Positions 8,951 to 16,693 of a stretch of DNA of 64,000 nt are shown here, piece by piece. The DNA lies in the NCBI GenBank assembly GCA_002102225.1, contig LQPB01000058.1, positions 154,788 to 218,787 on the forward strand, given 5' to 3'. Both the position numbers and the translations under genes were made by a program. The notes beneath the pieces are model-generated. The model was not told the DNA's origin. It saw only the letters and a program-made list of their open reading frames with translations, and did no database searches. The first letter of the stretch is position 1. Each line of letters begins with the position of its first letter. Source of the stretch: Mycobacterium interjectum (lineage in GTDB: Bacteria; Actinomycetota; Actinomycetes; Mycobacteriales; Mycobacteriaceae).

Positions 8951-9550
8951 ATGGCTGTGACGGATCGGCCGTCTGCGCGAGAAGCCAAGCGTCTGCAAAC
9001 GAGAGAGCGTTTGATGGGCGCCGCGATCGCGGAGTTCACCCGAGCCGGGATGGCCGAGGCCGACGTCAGCGCTATCGTGTCGGCGGCAGGAGTCGCCCAC
9101 GGCACCTTCTTCTTCCACTTCCCCACCAAGGAGCATGTGCTGCTGGAGCTAGAGCACCGCGAAGAGGAACGCATAGCCAAGCAGTACGCCCAATTCCTGA
9201 AGTCCAAGCACGACCTTGCTTCGGCGTTGAACGAGGCGGTCCGGCTGGTCGTCGGATTGGAACGCCGACTGGGCGATCTGCTCTTCAACGACTTTCTCGC
9301 GCTGCACTTCTCCCAAACCCGTCCGCAGACCGAAGACGGCAGGGATCACCCCTTGATCGTTTTGGTCGCCCAGGAAATCGCGCTTGCCCAAGAACGCGGC
9401 GAGGCGGATGCACAGGCCAATCCCATGAACAGTGCGGTGTTCTTCCTCTTGGGTCTCTACGCCCTGTTGATCACCACCAACCATTGGCCGACTGGCCACG
9501 CCCTGCTCGAAGACTACGTCGCAAGGACATTGCGCGGCCTAAAGCCCTGA
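8951..9550 (+). CDS. TetR/AcrR-family transcriptional regulator of the island
   Basis: 199-aa TetR protein. The HTH is seen as VSAIVSAAGVAHGTFFFHF followed by PTKEHVL (residues about 35-65). The ATG at 8951 is preferred because it follows AAGGAAAG; a longer in-frame reading from 8864 would add about 29 poorly conserved residues. It is divergent from the SDR operon and lies between three copies of a TGACT-N2-AGTCA-type palindrome at 8795, 10805 and 10931. It is therefore the best candidate for a repressor of all three transcripts, including the long membrane-complex operon. The ligand is unknown, perhaps an acyl-CoA or lipid as in many mycobacterial TetR proteins. Confidence 0.85.
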   Translation: MAVTDRPSAREAKRLQTRERLMGAAIAEFTRAGMAEADVSAIVSAAGVAHGTFFFHFPTKEHVLLELEHREEERIAKQYAQFLKSKHDLASALNEAVRLVVGLERRLGDLLFNDFLALHFSQTRPQTEDGRDHPLIVLVAQEIALAQERGEADAQANPMNSAVFFLLGLYALLITTNHWPTGHALLEDYVARTLRGLKP

Positions 9551-9570
9551 CCCTGCAACGCCTTACACCA

Positions 9571-10671
9571 CTAGCGCACCACACCGCGCAACGGCACCAA
9601 ACCTAGCTCCTTGTGGGTCAAAAAGCCCGGCGCCGCCTCGCATACGGCCGGAACCGTATTCGCCGGGCCCATCGCGGTCCAGGTGTAGCCGGGCTTGGGG
9701 TAATTGCCCTGTGGATCGGCCGGCGCCTGCAGGATCAGCTCGGTGGGCTCATCGCCCTCGATCACGATGCGGTAGTGGTAGTGGCCGCCCCAATCCGGCC
9801 GCGGCTCAATGGCGTCGTATTCGTCCATGGTGTACATCTCGTGGAAGGTGATGAGGGGCTTGCCGTCGACCCACGTCGTCCATTTGTGATGCTGGGAGGC
9901 GACGGTGCCCTTCTTGATCGAGCCCTTGAAGCCCGGCATGTCGCTGGACGGGCCCCCTTCGTACGGGATGTCGCGAATCGCCGTTCCCAGCTCAACGTCC
10001 GTCGTGTACCTGTCGACCGTCTTACCGAGGCCGTCGACCACCATGGCCATCGACTGGGCGAACAGAGGCCAGGCGTTGCCCAGCAGGTTCGGTCCGGCCA
10101 GGAACTCTTCGGGGGTGTTCCCCATCCCCATTTCGTGCAGGTATTTCAGGGTGTCCTTGCCGAAGTTCACCACCTCGTAAATGTGAATGGCGTCGATCCG
10201 GCTGACGATGCGGGCCAGCGTCAAGACGAGCAGGTCTCCGGCGAAACCGGGGTTGACACCGCCTGCGTGAAACGACGTTCCGCCCTCGTGACACGCCGCA
10301 TCGATCTTGTCGATGTCCGCCTGACTGTGCTCGGTTCGAAACCACCAGGCGCCGCCCGAGGCAACGACATTCTTGCCCGACCGCAACAGGCGACAGACTT
10401 CGTCGGGATCCGACCAGAGCGGCGCGTAGAACACGCAGTCCGCATCCAGCGCTTCGATCTCCGCCTTGTCGGTGGTGGCGAGCACCCCGATCGGCGAGGT
10501 ACCGACGAGCTCCCCGGCGTCCCTGCCCACCTTCTCCGGACGGTTACAGAGCACCCCGACGACCTCGAAGGCAGGGTTGTGCGCGAAGTGACGGAGCGCC
10601 ACCGTGCCGACATTGCCTATCCCCCACTGGATAACGCGATACCTCTTCTCGGCCGGCGATTCGACGGTCAT
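9571..10671 (-). CDS. DAPDH/dihydrodipicolinate-reductase-like dehydrogenase, paralogue 2
   Basis: 366-aa relative of the genes at 6803 and 15617. The Rossmann motif is GIGNVGTVALRHF, preceded by the strand RYRVIQW. Shared family features include GRDAGEL shortly after the first fold half and a GGVNPGF segment in the middle (GINPGF and GIDPGF in the paralogues). The ATG at 10671 is chosen because AAAGGAG lies six bases upstream and the Rossmann fold begins about 10 residues in; longer in-frame readings lack such a site. It is transcribed alone from a promoter at about 10764-10793 with an operator-like palindrome just upstream. The substrate is unknown. Confidence 0.8.
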   Translation of the reverse strand: MTVESPAEKRYRVIQWGIGNVGTVALRHFAHNPAFEVVGVLCNRPEKVGRDAGELVGTSPIGVLATTDKAEIEALDADCVFYAPLWSDPDEVCRLLRSGKNVVASGGAWWFRTEHSQADIDKIDAACHEGGTSFHAGGVNPGFAGDLLVLTLARIVSRIDAIHIYEVVNFGKDTLKYLHEMGMGNTPEEFLAGPNLLGNAWPLFAQSMAMVVDGLGKTVDRYTTDVELGTAIRDIPYEGGPSSDMPGFKGSIKKGTVASQHHKWTTWVDGKPLITFHEMYTMDEYDAIEPRPDWGGHYHYRIVIEGDEPTELILQAPADPQGNYPKPGYTWTAMGPANTVPAVCEAAPGFLTHKELGLVPLRGVVR

Positions 10672-10763
10672 TGCTACTCCTTTTGCATGCACCGACTGCG
10701 CTATGACCAACGGATGGTTCCCAGCCAACGGCACACCACGGCTCAACGGCTGAGCGCTCGCTG

Positions 10764-10816
10764 AGCGTAGGCGCGCGCCGAACGGGGTGTCAACGCTCAG
10801 AAGCTGACTTTCGTCA
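10764..10816 (-). promoter_or_regulatory. Promoter and operator-like palindrome for the DAPDH-like gene at 9571
   Basis: Minus-strand TTGACA (10793-10788) and TACGCT (10769-10764) are separated by 18 bp. Immediately upstream of the -35 box lies CTGACTTTCGTCAG (10804-10817), an imperfect copy of the palindrome found at 8795 and 10931. This points to shared control. Confidence 0.45.
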
Positions 10817-10930
10817 GTAGAACTAGCGACGCATCGTGTCGGCTCCATCGCGACACCGGGTAATAGCACTATCCAATCGTGAGAACCGTGCCGCATTGCG
10901 CCGGTTCAACAGCGGCCGCGAACGCCTTCT

Positions 10931-10956
10931 GCTGACTCTAGTCAGCCTGTTATAGT
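10931..10956 (+). promoter_or_regulatory. Operator palindrome and -10 box of the membrane-complex operon
   Basis: GCTGACTCTAGTCAGC (10931-10946) is a perfect inverted repeat with 7-bp arms and a 2-bp centre. TATAGT (10951-10956) fits a -10 box; the -35 (about 10927-10932, TTCTGC) is weak. The palindrome sits between them, so bound repressor would block RNA polymerase. The operon start GTG is 38 bp downstream of the -10. Confidence 0.6.
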
Positions 10957-10993
10957 GCACGAGCCGATCCAATCAGCAGGACGGGGAGGGTTC

Positions 10994-11737
10994 GTGAATC
11001 TGCCGAAGCTGCGGCAGCGTGATGCCGGCATGGGCACTGCCGCCGGTTCAACCGGCGCCGCCCCGGAGAGCCTGACGATCGACGAACACATGGAGCGGTC
11101 GCAACTCGCGCAGCGTCAGGCCGACAAGTGGCTCATCTCCGGCAGCCTCCTGATCGGCACCGCCGCCCTCGGCGTCTTCGGCTTGCCGCTGTTCGGATGG
11201 GGGGTGCGGCTGCTGCGCCGGGCCCAACGGGATGGCCTCTCGGTGCGCCCGATGCTGGTCACGTTGCTCGGCTACCTGGTCATCATCGACGCCGCGATCA
11301 ACACCGTCGGGTGGGCGCTCGACCTGGTGGCAAGCCACACCCTGCTGGCCCGAGTGCTGCTCAACGGATGGGGCAACATGTTCGACGCCGGCTATTTCTG
11401 GCACTACAACGAGCTATGGGTCGGCGGGGCGGCCGGCCCCGGCGAAAAGGCCATGGAAGTCGGTCTCATCCTGACCGTCTTCACCATGCGCATCGCCGCA
11501 GCCATCGGCTTCCTGCAAATGAAGCGCTGGGGCCATCAATGGATGGTCATCACCTGCTGGATGGGCGTGGTGATCTGGATTACCTACGTCTTCAACATGA
11601 CCATGTTCGCCAACGTGCGCTACGCCGGCGTCGTGCTGCCGGTCGTCGGCTGGTGGCTCTACGACATCTTCTACATCACCCCCTTCCTCGCCATCCCGTA
11701 CCTGCACACCGTCAACCGCGAACTCTTCACCGACTGA
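10994..11737 (+). CDS. Five-helix integral membrane protein A of an uncharacterised complex
   Basis: I do not recognise a named family. 247 aa from the GTG at 10994, which follows GGGGAGGG. A soluble N-terminus (about 45 residues) is followed by predicted membrane helices at about 46-69, 87-112, 154-175, 183-205 and 211-236. Between helices 2 and 3 is a conspicuous loop, GNMFDAGYFWHYNELWVGG (residues 127-145). Potential metal ligands kept in the paralogue at 14461 are D99, D110, H115, D131, H137, E140, E151, H181, D224 and H238. The gene heads an operon that also encodes a NorQ/CbbQ-type AAA+ ATPase and a NorD/CbbO-type VWA protein. Those normally mature metal enzymes, so a metal-containing membrane oxidoreductase subunit is inferred. 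It has no clear match to PmoA, PmoC, NorB or AveC that I can see by eye. Confidence 0.7.
   Translation: MNLPKLRQRDAGMGTAAGSTGAAPESLTIDEHMERSQLAQRQADKWLISGSLLIGTAALGVFGLPLFGWGVRLLRRAQRDGLSVRPMLVTLLGYLVIIDAAINTVGWALDLVASHTLLARVLLNGWGNMFDAGYFWHYNELWVGGAAGPGEKAMEVGLILTVFTMRIAAAIGFLQMKRWGHQWMVITCWMGVVIWITYVFNMTMFANVRYAGVVLPVVGWWLYDIFYITPFLAIPYLHTVNRELFTD
11646..11722 (+). repeat. 77-bp block identical to 15068-15144
   Basis: The 3' end of membrane gene A shares 77 consecutive identical bases with membrane gene B, covering the last helix, including every synonymous site. Elsewhere the two genes differ at many third positions. This suggests recent gene conversion. Confidence 0.9.
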
Positions 11738-11811
11738 GCGTGGCGCGATGAGCATCCTCACCGAATTCACACATCGATCGGCGGTCGATCCGCCACCAAG
11801 GAGGTCAAATC

Positions 11812-11916
11812 GTGGGCTATGTGTGGGAAATCCTGCGCTACGTCGCCGCCTGGGGTGGCACGGGCCTGATCATCTGGTTCTGGTACTGGCTGTTCTCCAA
11901 CATAGGTACGTTCTGA
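11812..11916 (+). CDS. 34-aa single-helix membrane microprotein
   Basis: Short gene starting at the GTG at 11812 and ending at TGA 11914-11916. It is preceded by a perfect Shine-Dalgarno AAGGAGG seven bases upstream, the strongest ribosome site in the operon. The peptide (MGYVWEILRYVAAWGG, then TGLIIWFWYWLFSNIGTF) is a single Trp/Tyr-rich transmembrane helix without charged residues in its second half. It follows membrane gene A as the 42-aa gene at 14336 precedes membrane gene B, so each large subunit seems to have a small partner. A structural subunit is inferred. No known family is recognised. Confidence 0.7.
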   Translation: MGYVWEILRYVAAWGGTGLIIWFWYWLFSNIGTF

Positions 11917-11958
11917 AGCGCGGCCGCGGCAGAAGGCGCAGCACACGGGATTCGGCCT

Positions 11959-13488
11959 ATGGCTGAGTATTCCGATGTCCATGCGATGGCGCTGGAACGG
12001 AGTTGCGCCGTGACGGCGGTCGCGCTCAGCCAGCAACGTCGTGAGGGCGTCCGGCTCATCACCGGCGAACGACGCGGCTTCGGTTTGGACGCAGCGCTCG
12101 CCTTCGTTCATGTCCCCTATCCCGCCCCCGATGGCTGGACACGTAGAACGCTGACATGCGGTGTGGCCCTGCAGTGTGCACCCTCGAAGGAACGCATCAC
12201 CGAATATCGCCTCAACGAGCTATCCGCGCGCGAACTGCGCGCGCTCACGCTTGTCGAAGGTGGCGTCGCCCTCGGCTGGATGGCGTCGCGGTGCCCCGGA
12301 CTGCTGCCCGAGGTGCGACGGCTGCTCCCCGAAATCCGCGCCGAATCCGCTGATCTGGGTGCCGCCGAAATGCTCAACCGGGCAATGGCATTGGCGGCCA
12401 CCGGCCGGGCGTTGACGGTTCATCCGCTGCTGGGCACTTTGCCGCCGGCCTACACGGCACCGCACGGATTGGCCGACAGGTTGCGGCACAGCTTCGGCAG
12501 GATGCCATGGACGACGAGGCAGAAACGTCTTCCGCGGCCGTATTCGGTTCCCGTCGGCGGCGACGGGGGTGTCCGAAATCCCAACCTGCCGCCACCGAGC
12601 CGGCCGAAGGACAACGATCTCGACGTCACACCGGACCACCGGCCCGGGATTCCCTATCCCGAATGGAACATGTGGACACAGCGATTCATGCGCGACCATG
12701 TCGCGGTCATCGAGCAAGCCGACAGCCGGCGCACCCGCCGCCCGGTGCCGGTGGCCGTGGATGTGCGTGTGTGGTTCGAAGAACACACCCATCGTGCGAT
12801 GACCAACCGCCTCGAAGACGGCTGCGAACTCGACGTCGACCAGTACGTCAACCACTACATCGACCTGTCTACCGGCGAGGCGACGGAGCCCAGGGTCTTT
12901 CGCGACTTGCGGCCCAGCGGCCGCGACGTGACCACGGCGTTGCTGCTCGACGGCAGTTCGTCGCTGGGGGTCCACGGGGGGCGGATTTTCCGGCTCGAAC
13001 TGGCCTGTGCCGACGCGCTTTCGCGTGCCATGACGCTGGCGCGTGAACGTCATGGTGTTTTCGTGTTCACCGGCAATACCCGTCATCGGGTTGAAGTGCG
13101 GTGTCTGAAGGACTTCGAAGACCGCCGCTTCGTTGCGCCCAGTGGGCTGGGCCTGTCCACCCGCGGATACACCAGACTCGGTGCGCCACTTCGCCATTTG
13201 ACGAGCCGCCTGCTGGCGCAGCCGTCCGAACGGCGGCTGCTGATCATCATCGGAGACGGGCTGATCTCCGACGAAGGCTACGAGGGCCGATACGCCTGGG
13301 CGGATGCCGCGCACGCCGTCGAGGAGGCCGACGACGCCGGGGTGTCGATGTACTACGTCGGCGTGGGACCGACTCGGGTCGATCCCCTTCCCGAGGTGTT
13401 CGGGCCCCGCCGGTCGCAACGGATCCGGCGCATCGAGGAGCTGCCCCGGGTGCTGGCCCATGTCCACCGTGAACTGGTCGCCGCGTGA
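11959..13488 (+). CDS. NorD/CbbO-like von Willebrand factor A protein
   Basis: 509-aa cytoplasmic protein. The C-terminal VWA domain has an intact MIDAS motif DGSSS (D331, with Ser at 333 and 335), a downstream GYTRLG threonine loop and LLIIIGDG. The N-terminal about 320 residues are the alpha-helical/basic part typical of NorD and CbbO. It lies 19 bp upstream of a NorQ/CbbQ-type ATPase. Such pairs form MoxR-VWA machines that insert metal into or remodel a target enzyme (NorQD for nitric oxide reductase, CbbQO for Rubisco). Neither norCB nor Rubisco genes are here, so the likely client is the membrane complex of the same operon. Confidence 0.85.
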   Translation: MAEYSDVHAMALERSCAVTAVALSQQRREGVRLITGERRGFGLDAALAFVHVPYPAPDGWTRRTLTCGVALQCAPSKERITEYRLNELSARELRALTLVEGGVALGWMASRCPGLLPEVRRLLPEIRAESADLGAAEMLNRAMALAATGRALTVHPLLGTLPPAYTAPHGLADRLRHSFGRMPWTTRQKRLPRPYSVPVGGDGGVRNPNLPPPSRPKDNDLDVTPDHRPGIPYPEWNMWTQRFMRDHVAVIEQADSRRTRRPVPVAVDVRVWFEEHTHRAMTNRLEDGCELDVDQYVNHYIDLSTGEATEPRVFRDLRPSGRDVTTALLLDGSSSLGVHGGRIFRLELACADALSRAMTLARERHGVFVFTGNTRHRVEVRCLKDFEDRRFVAPSGLGLSTRGYTRLGAPLRHLTSRLLAQPSERRLLIIIGDGLISDEGYEGRYAWADAAHAVEEADDAGVSMYYVGVGPTRVDPLPEVFGPRRSQRIRRIEELPRVLAHVHRELVAA

Positions 13489-13507
13489 CCTGCCGACTGA
13501 GGAACAG

Positions 13508-14305
13508 ATGACCACCGAGACATATTTCGCTCACGGCAACGAAGTTCAGCTGTTCGAGCGGGCCTTCCACCGGCGCATCCCGGTAATGCTGACCGGCCCA
13601 ACCGGATGCGGCAAGACCCGTCTCGTCGAACACATGGGCTCACTGTTGCAACGACCCGTGGTCACCATCAGTTGCCACGACGATCTCACCAGCTCCGATC
13701 TCGTCGGCCGCTTCATGGTGACCGGAGGCGACGTGGTCTGGACCGATGGCCCGCTGACCCGGGCCGTCAAAGCCGGTGCGATCTGCTACCTCGACGAAGT
13801 CGTCGAAGCTCGGCACGACTCGCTGGCGATCCTGCACTCGCTCACCGACCACCGGCGGTCGCTCTACCTCGACCGCGCCGGCGAGGTGGTGAAGGCGCCG
13901 GAGGATTTCATGTTGGTGTGTTCGTACAACCCGGCATATCGCAGTTCGCTGAAGGAACTCAAACCGTCGTTCCGCCAACGGTTCGTGACGCTGGCGATGC
14001 GGTATCTGCCGCCGGACCGCGAGGCTCAGGTAATCGTCGCCGAATCCGGGATTCCCTTGGCCACGGCCCAACGGCTGGTCGGATGCGCGGTCGCGATCCG
14101 CACCGCCGACGAGGTCTTTCACTTCGAACCGCCGTCGACCAGGGTGCTGGTCACGGCCGCTCAGCTGATCGCGGCCGGCGCTACCGAATTGGATGCGGCC
14201 GACGCGTGCATACTCGCGCCGCTGAGCACCGACGGCGCGGTCACCGACGGTTTACGCGAGGTTGCGGCCGCCAGCCTGGCCGCGTCGAACACATTGGACG
14301 CCTAG
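13508..14305 (+). CDS. MoxR-family AAA+ ATPase, NorQ/CbbQ type
   Basis: 265 aa, the usual length of NorQ/CbbQ. Seen: Walker A GPTGCGKT (residues 30-37), Walker B-like ICYLDEV (about 96-102), the sensor-1 Asn within CSYNPAYRSS, and the RQRFV arginine-finger region. It should form a hexameric ring that hydrolyses ATP and works with the VWA protein encoded just upstream. The ATG at 13508 follows GAGGAACAG. Membership of the CbbQ/NirQ/NorQ/GvpN subfamily is inferred from length and from the pairing with a NorD-like protein. Confidence 0.88.
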   Translation: MTTETYFAHGNEVQLFERAFHRRIPVMLTGPTGCGKTRLVEHMGSLLQRPVVTISCHDDLTSSDLVGRFMVTGGDVVWTDGPLTRAVKAGAICYLDEVVEARHDSLAILHSLTDHRRSLYLDRAGEVVKAPEDFMLVCSYNPAYRSSLKELKPSFRQRFVTLAMRYLPPDREAQVIVAESGIPLATAQRLVGCAVAIRTADEVFHFEPPSTRVLVTAAQLIAAGATELDAADACILAPLSTDGAVTDGLREVAAASLAASNTLDA

Positions 14306-14335
14306 AGCAGTTCGCCCGAGAAGGGAGCAACCGGC

Positions 14336-14464
14336 ATGGACCGACAGGAGCAGAAGCGTAAGAGGGCGCTCATCGTCTTCCAAATCTTCATCTACGGCTA
14401 CCTACTGGCGATGTTCGGCATCCAGCTCTACATGTCATTCGCCCGCGGGTGGTGGGACCTGTGA
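14336..14464 (+). CDS. 42-aa single-helix membrane microprotein
   Basis: ATG at 14336 behind AGAAGGGAG, TGA at 14462-14464. The sequence MDRQEQKRKRALIVFQIF continues into YGYLLAMFGIQLYMSFARGW: a basic N-terminus, one transmembrane helix and a short Trp-rich end. Its stop overlaps the GTG of membrane gene B (GTGA), so the two are translationally coupled, as expected for subunits made in equal amounts. No known family is recognised. It is similar in design but not in sequence to the 34-aa product at 11812. Confidence 0.7.
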   Translation: MDRQEQKRKRALIVFQIFIYGYLLAMFGIQLYMSFARGWWDL

Positions 14465-15159
14465 ATCCTGTTGCCGCGCAGACTGCAAGCTCGGTCGGCC
14501 TCGACGACCACGATGACGAATCCCGCCAAGCGCAGCGCCGCGCCGACAAGTGGATGATCGTCGGCGCCGCCCTGATGGGCATGTGGGCGCCGGGCCTGAT
14601 CGGGTTCCCCATTTTCATGCGTGGGGTATGGCTGCAGCGCCAGGCCCTGCGCGCCGGCCTGTCGGTTCGGCCCATGATCGTGACGCTGATCGGCTACCTG
14701 GTCCTGATCGACGGGATGCTCAACAGCCTGGGCTGGGCTCTTGACCTGGTCGCCAACCACACGTTGATCAACAGGGTGCTCATGGTCGGCTGGGGCAACA
14801 TGTTCGACGCCGGTTATTTCTGGCATTACAACGAGCTGTGGGTCGGCGGCGCCGCGGGGCCCGGCGAGAAGGCTTATGTGGCGGGCTTGATCCTCACGGT
14901 GTTCTCCATGCGGGTGGCCGCGGCGATCGGGTTTCTACAGATGAAGCGGTGGGGCCATCAATGGATGGTCGTCACCTGCTGGATGGGCGTGGTGATCTGG
15001 TCGGCCTACGTGTTCAACATGACCATGTACGCCGACGTGCGGTACGCCGGCGTCGTGTTCCCGGTGATCGGCTGGTGGCTCTACGACATCTTCTACATCA
15101 CCCCCTTCCTCGCCATCCCGTACCTGCACACCGTCAACCGCGAAATCTTCACCGACTAA
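14461..15159 (+). CDS. Five-helix integral membrane protein B, paralogue of 10994-11737
   Basis: 232 aa from the GTG at 14461. Nearly colinear with membrane protein A after its N-terminal 40 residues. The loop GNMFDAGYFWHYNELWVGG, RWGHQWM and the last helix are the same or nearly so, and all ten candidate metal-ligand positions are conserved. Divergence is greatest in helix 1 and the soluble N-terminus, which suggests the two form a heterodimer or pseudo-symmetric pair rather than duplicates of equal function. Start chosen by GTGA overlap with the 42-aa gene. The 3' end contains the 77-bp block identical to gene A. Confidence 0.7.
   Translation: MNPVAAQTASSVGLDDHDDESRQAQRRADKWMIVGAALMGMWAPGLIGFPIFMRGVWLQRQALRAGLSVRPMIVTLIGYLVLIDGMLNSLGWALDLVANHTLINRVLMVGWGNMFDAGYFWHYNELWVGGAAGPGEKAYVAGLILTVFSMRVAAAIGFLQMKRWGHQWMVVTCWMGVVIWSAYVFNMTMYADVRYAGVVFPVIGWWLYDIFYITPFLAIPYLHTVNREIFTD
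15068..15144 (+). repeat. 77-bp block identical to 11646-11722
   Basis: Second copy of the exact repeat in the 3' end of the duplicated membrane genes; the two copies are 3.4 kb apart in direct orientation. Recombination between them would delete the VWA and ATPase genes. Confidence 0.9.
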
Positions 15160-15179
15160 CCAGGTTAAGGAGCATTGCG

Positions 15180-15620
15180 ATGAGCGAAACGCCAGCAACC
15201 GAGGCAAAGAACCCGAGCGGGGATTCCGAGGATCTCGAGCCGGGGACGACGCCGTATTACGCGCGAATGCACAAATGGATCAAGCGGGCCGTCCTGGTGT
15301 GCCTCGTCGCACTGGTCATCGAAGGCGCGTTCACCTTGCCGTTCATGGCGGTCTATTACGGCTACCCCACGCTGAGCCTGACCGAGATCTGCAGCGAGCT
15401 GCTGAAGATTCGATACTCCAACGACACCTTGGAGTGCAAGTATCCGTACCCGCCCTTCGGACCGCCGGAGGGTGCCGAGGGCAAGGCGACCGCGCAGGAC
15501 GTGTGGGGCATCCAGCCGATCCCGAAATACCACCGGCTAGGGTTCCGCGAACTCGTCAGGATTCACGACGAACGGCTCGCCCGCCAGTCCGCCCAACAAC
15601 ACATGGCTCCGCACCCGTGA
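15180..15620 (+). CDS. 146-aa single-pass membrane protein of the complex operon
   Basis: Not recognised. ATG at 15180 with TTAAGGAG upstream. An acidic N-terminus (about 35 residues) precedes one membrane helix (about residues 38-64, IKRAVLVCLVALVIEGAFTL and on). A soluble C-terminal domain of about 80 residues follows, presumably outside the membrane. It contains a Cys pair (CSELL and LECKYPYPP) and is rich in Pro, Tyr and Arg. It ends in a GTGA overlap with the third DAPDH-like gene. From its place it is probably a further subunit, perhaps the exposed domain of the complex. No heme or FeS motif (CxxCH, Cx2C) is present. Confidence 0.65.
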   Translation: MSETPATEAKNPSGDSEDLEPGTTPYYARMHKWIKRAVLVCLVALVIEGAFTLPFMAVYYGYPTLSLTEICSELLKIRYSNDTLECKYPYPPFGPPEGAEGKATAQDVWGIQPIPKYHRLGFRELVRIHDERLARQSAQQHMAPHP

Positions 15621-16693
15621 CCTATCGGGTCGTTCAGTGGACGACCGGCAACGTCGGCAAGAGTTCGGTCCGGGCGATCGCGTCAAACCCGACGCTGGAG
15701 CTTGTCGGGTGCTACGCCTGGTCGCCCGAGAAGGCCGGGCGTGATGTCGGCGAGCTGTGTGGGATCGAACCGCTTCATGTGAAGGCCACCAACGACGTTG
15801 AGGCGCTGCTTGCGCTCAAGCCCGACTGCGTGGTCTACAACCCGATGTTCGCCGATGTCGACGAGCTGGTCCGGATCCTCGGTGCGGGCATCAACGTGGT
15901 GGGCACGGCCGGGTTCATCACCGGCCACTTACTCGGTGCGGGACGTGAGCGCATCGCGCAGGCTTGCGCAAAGGGCGGGTCAACCATCTTCGGCAGCGGC
16001 ATCAATCCGGGTTTCATCCAGCTCTTCGCCATCGTGTCGGCGGGGCTTTCGGACCGGGTGGACAAGGTGTCCATGCTGGAATCCGTTGACACGACCGTCT
16101 ACAACTCGCCTGCGACCGAGATCCCCATGGGATTCGGTTATCCCATCGATCAGCCCGATCTTCCCGCTATCACCGAGAAGGGTTCTGGCATCTTCCGCGA
16201 CGGCGTGCTTCTGGTCGCCGACGCCTTGGGTGCCGACCTCGACGACGTGCGCTGTGAAGTCGAATACGCGCAAACCACCGAAGACCTTCACCTGCCCGGC
16301 GACTGGACCATCGCGAGGGGCTGTGTCGCCGGGGTGGACGTCCGTTGGAAAGGGATCCTCGGCGATCGAGAGGTCGTCGAGATCCGCGGACGGTGGCGCA
16401 AGGGGCAATCGCTGGATCCGGATTGGCCGCTGGACATGGGTTACACCATCGAGGTGCAAGGCCAACCGACGATCAGGACCACGCTGAGCTTCCTTCCTCC
16501 GCCGGACTTTCGGGGCCAGACGCTGGACGACTACATCATGCTGGGGCTCACCATCACCGCGATGCCGGTGATCACCGCGATACCCCGCGTCGTCGCAGCT
16601 CCACCTGGCATCGTCACCTACAACGACCTGCCACTGCTGCTCCCGCGCGGAGTTCTCCGCGCCGATTCTCGATTGGAAGATGTCGATGCCTGA
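15617..16693 (+). CDS. DAPDH/dihydrodipicolinate-reductase-like dehydrogenase, paralogue 3
   Basis: 358 aa from the GTG at 15617, overlapping the preceding stop by GTGA. The Rossmann motif is TTGNVGKSSVRAI, followed by GRDVGELCGI and GINPGF as in the paralogues at 6803 and 9571. It is the only one of the three inside the membrane-complex operon. This ties the dehydrogenase family to the complex: the product of the membrane enzyme is probably a substrate of this enzyme or the reverse. The substrate is unknown. Its stop overlaps the start of the VOC gene. Confidence 0.8.
   Translation: MTYRVVQWTTGNVGKSSVRAIASNPTLELVGCYAWSPEKAGRDVGELCGIEPLHVKATNDVEALLALKPDCVVYNPMFADVDELVRILGAGINVVGTAGFITGHLLGAGRERIAQACAKGGSTIFGSGINPGFIQLFAIVSAGLSDRVDKVSMLESVDTTVYNSPATEIPMGFGYPIDQPDLPAITEKGSGIFRDGVLLVADALGADLDDVRCEVEYAQTTEDLHLPGDWTIARGCVAGVDVRWKGILGDREVVEIRGRWRKGQSLDPDWPLDMGYTIEVQGQPTIRTTLSFLPPPDFRGQTLDDYIMLGLTITAMPVITAIPRVVAAPPGIVTYNDLPLLLPRGVLRADSRLEDVDA

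Noticed and set aside
10994..15159. Assignment of the membrane pair to PmoA/PmoC, NorB/NorE or AveC
   Set aside because: The conserved loop and spacing of Asp/His/Glu do not fit the motifs I know for those families, so I left them unnamed.
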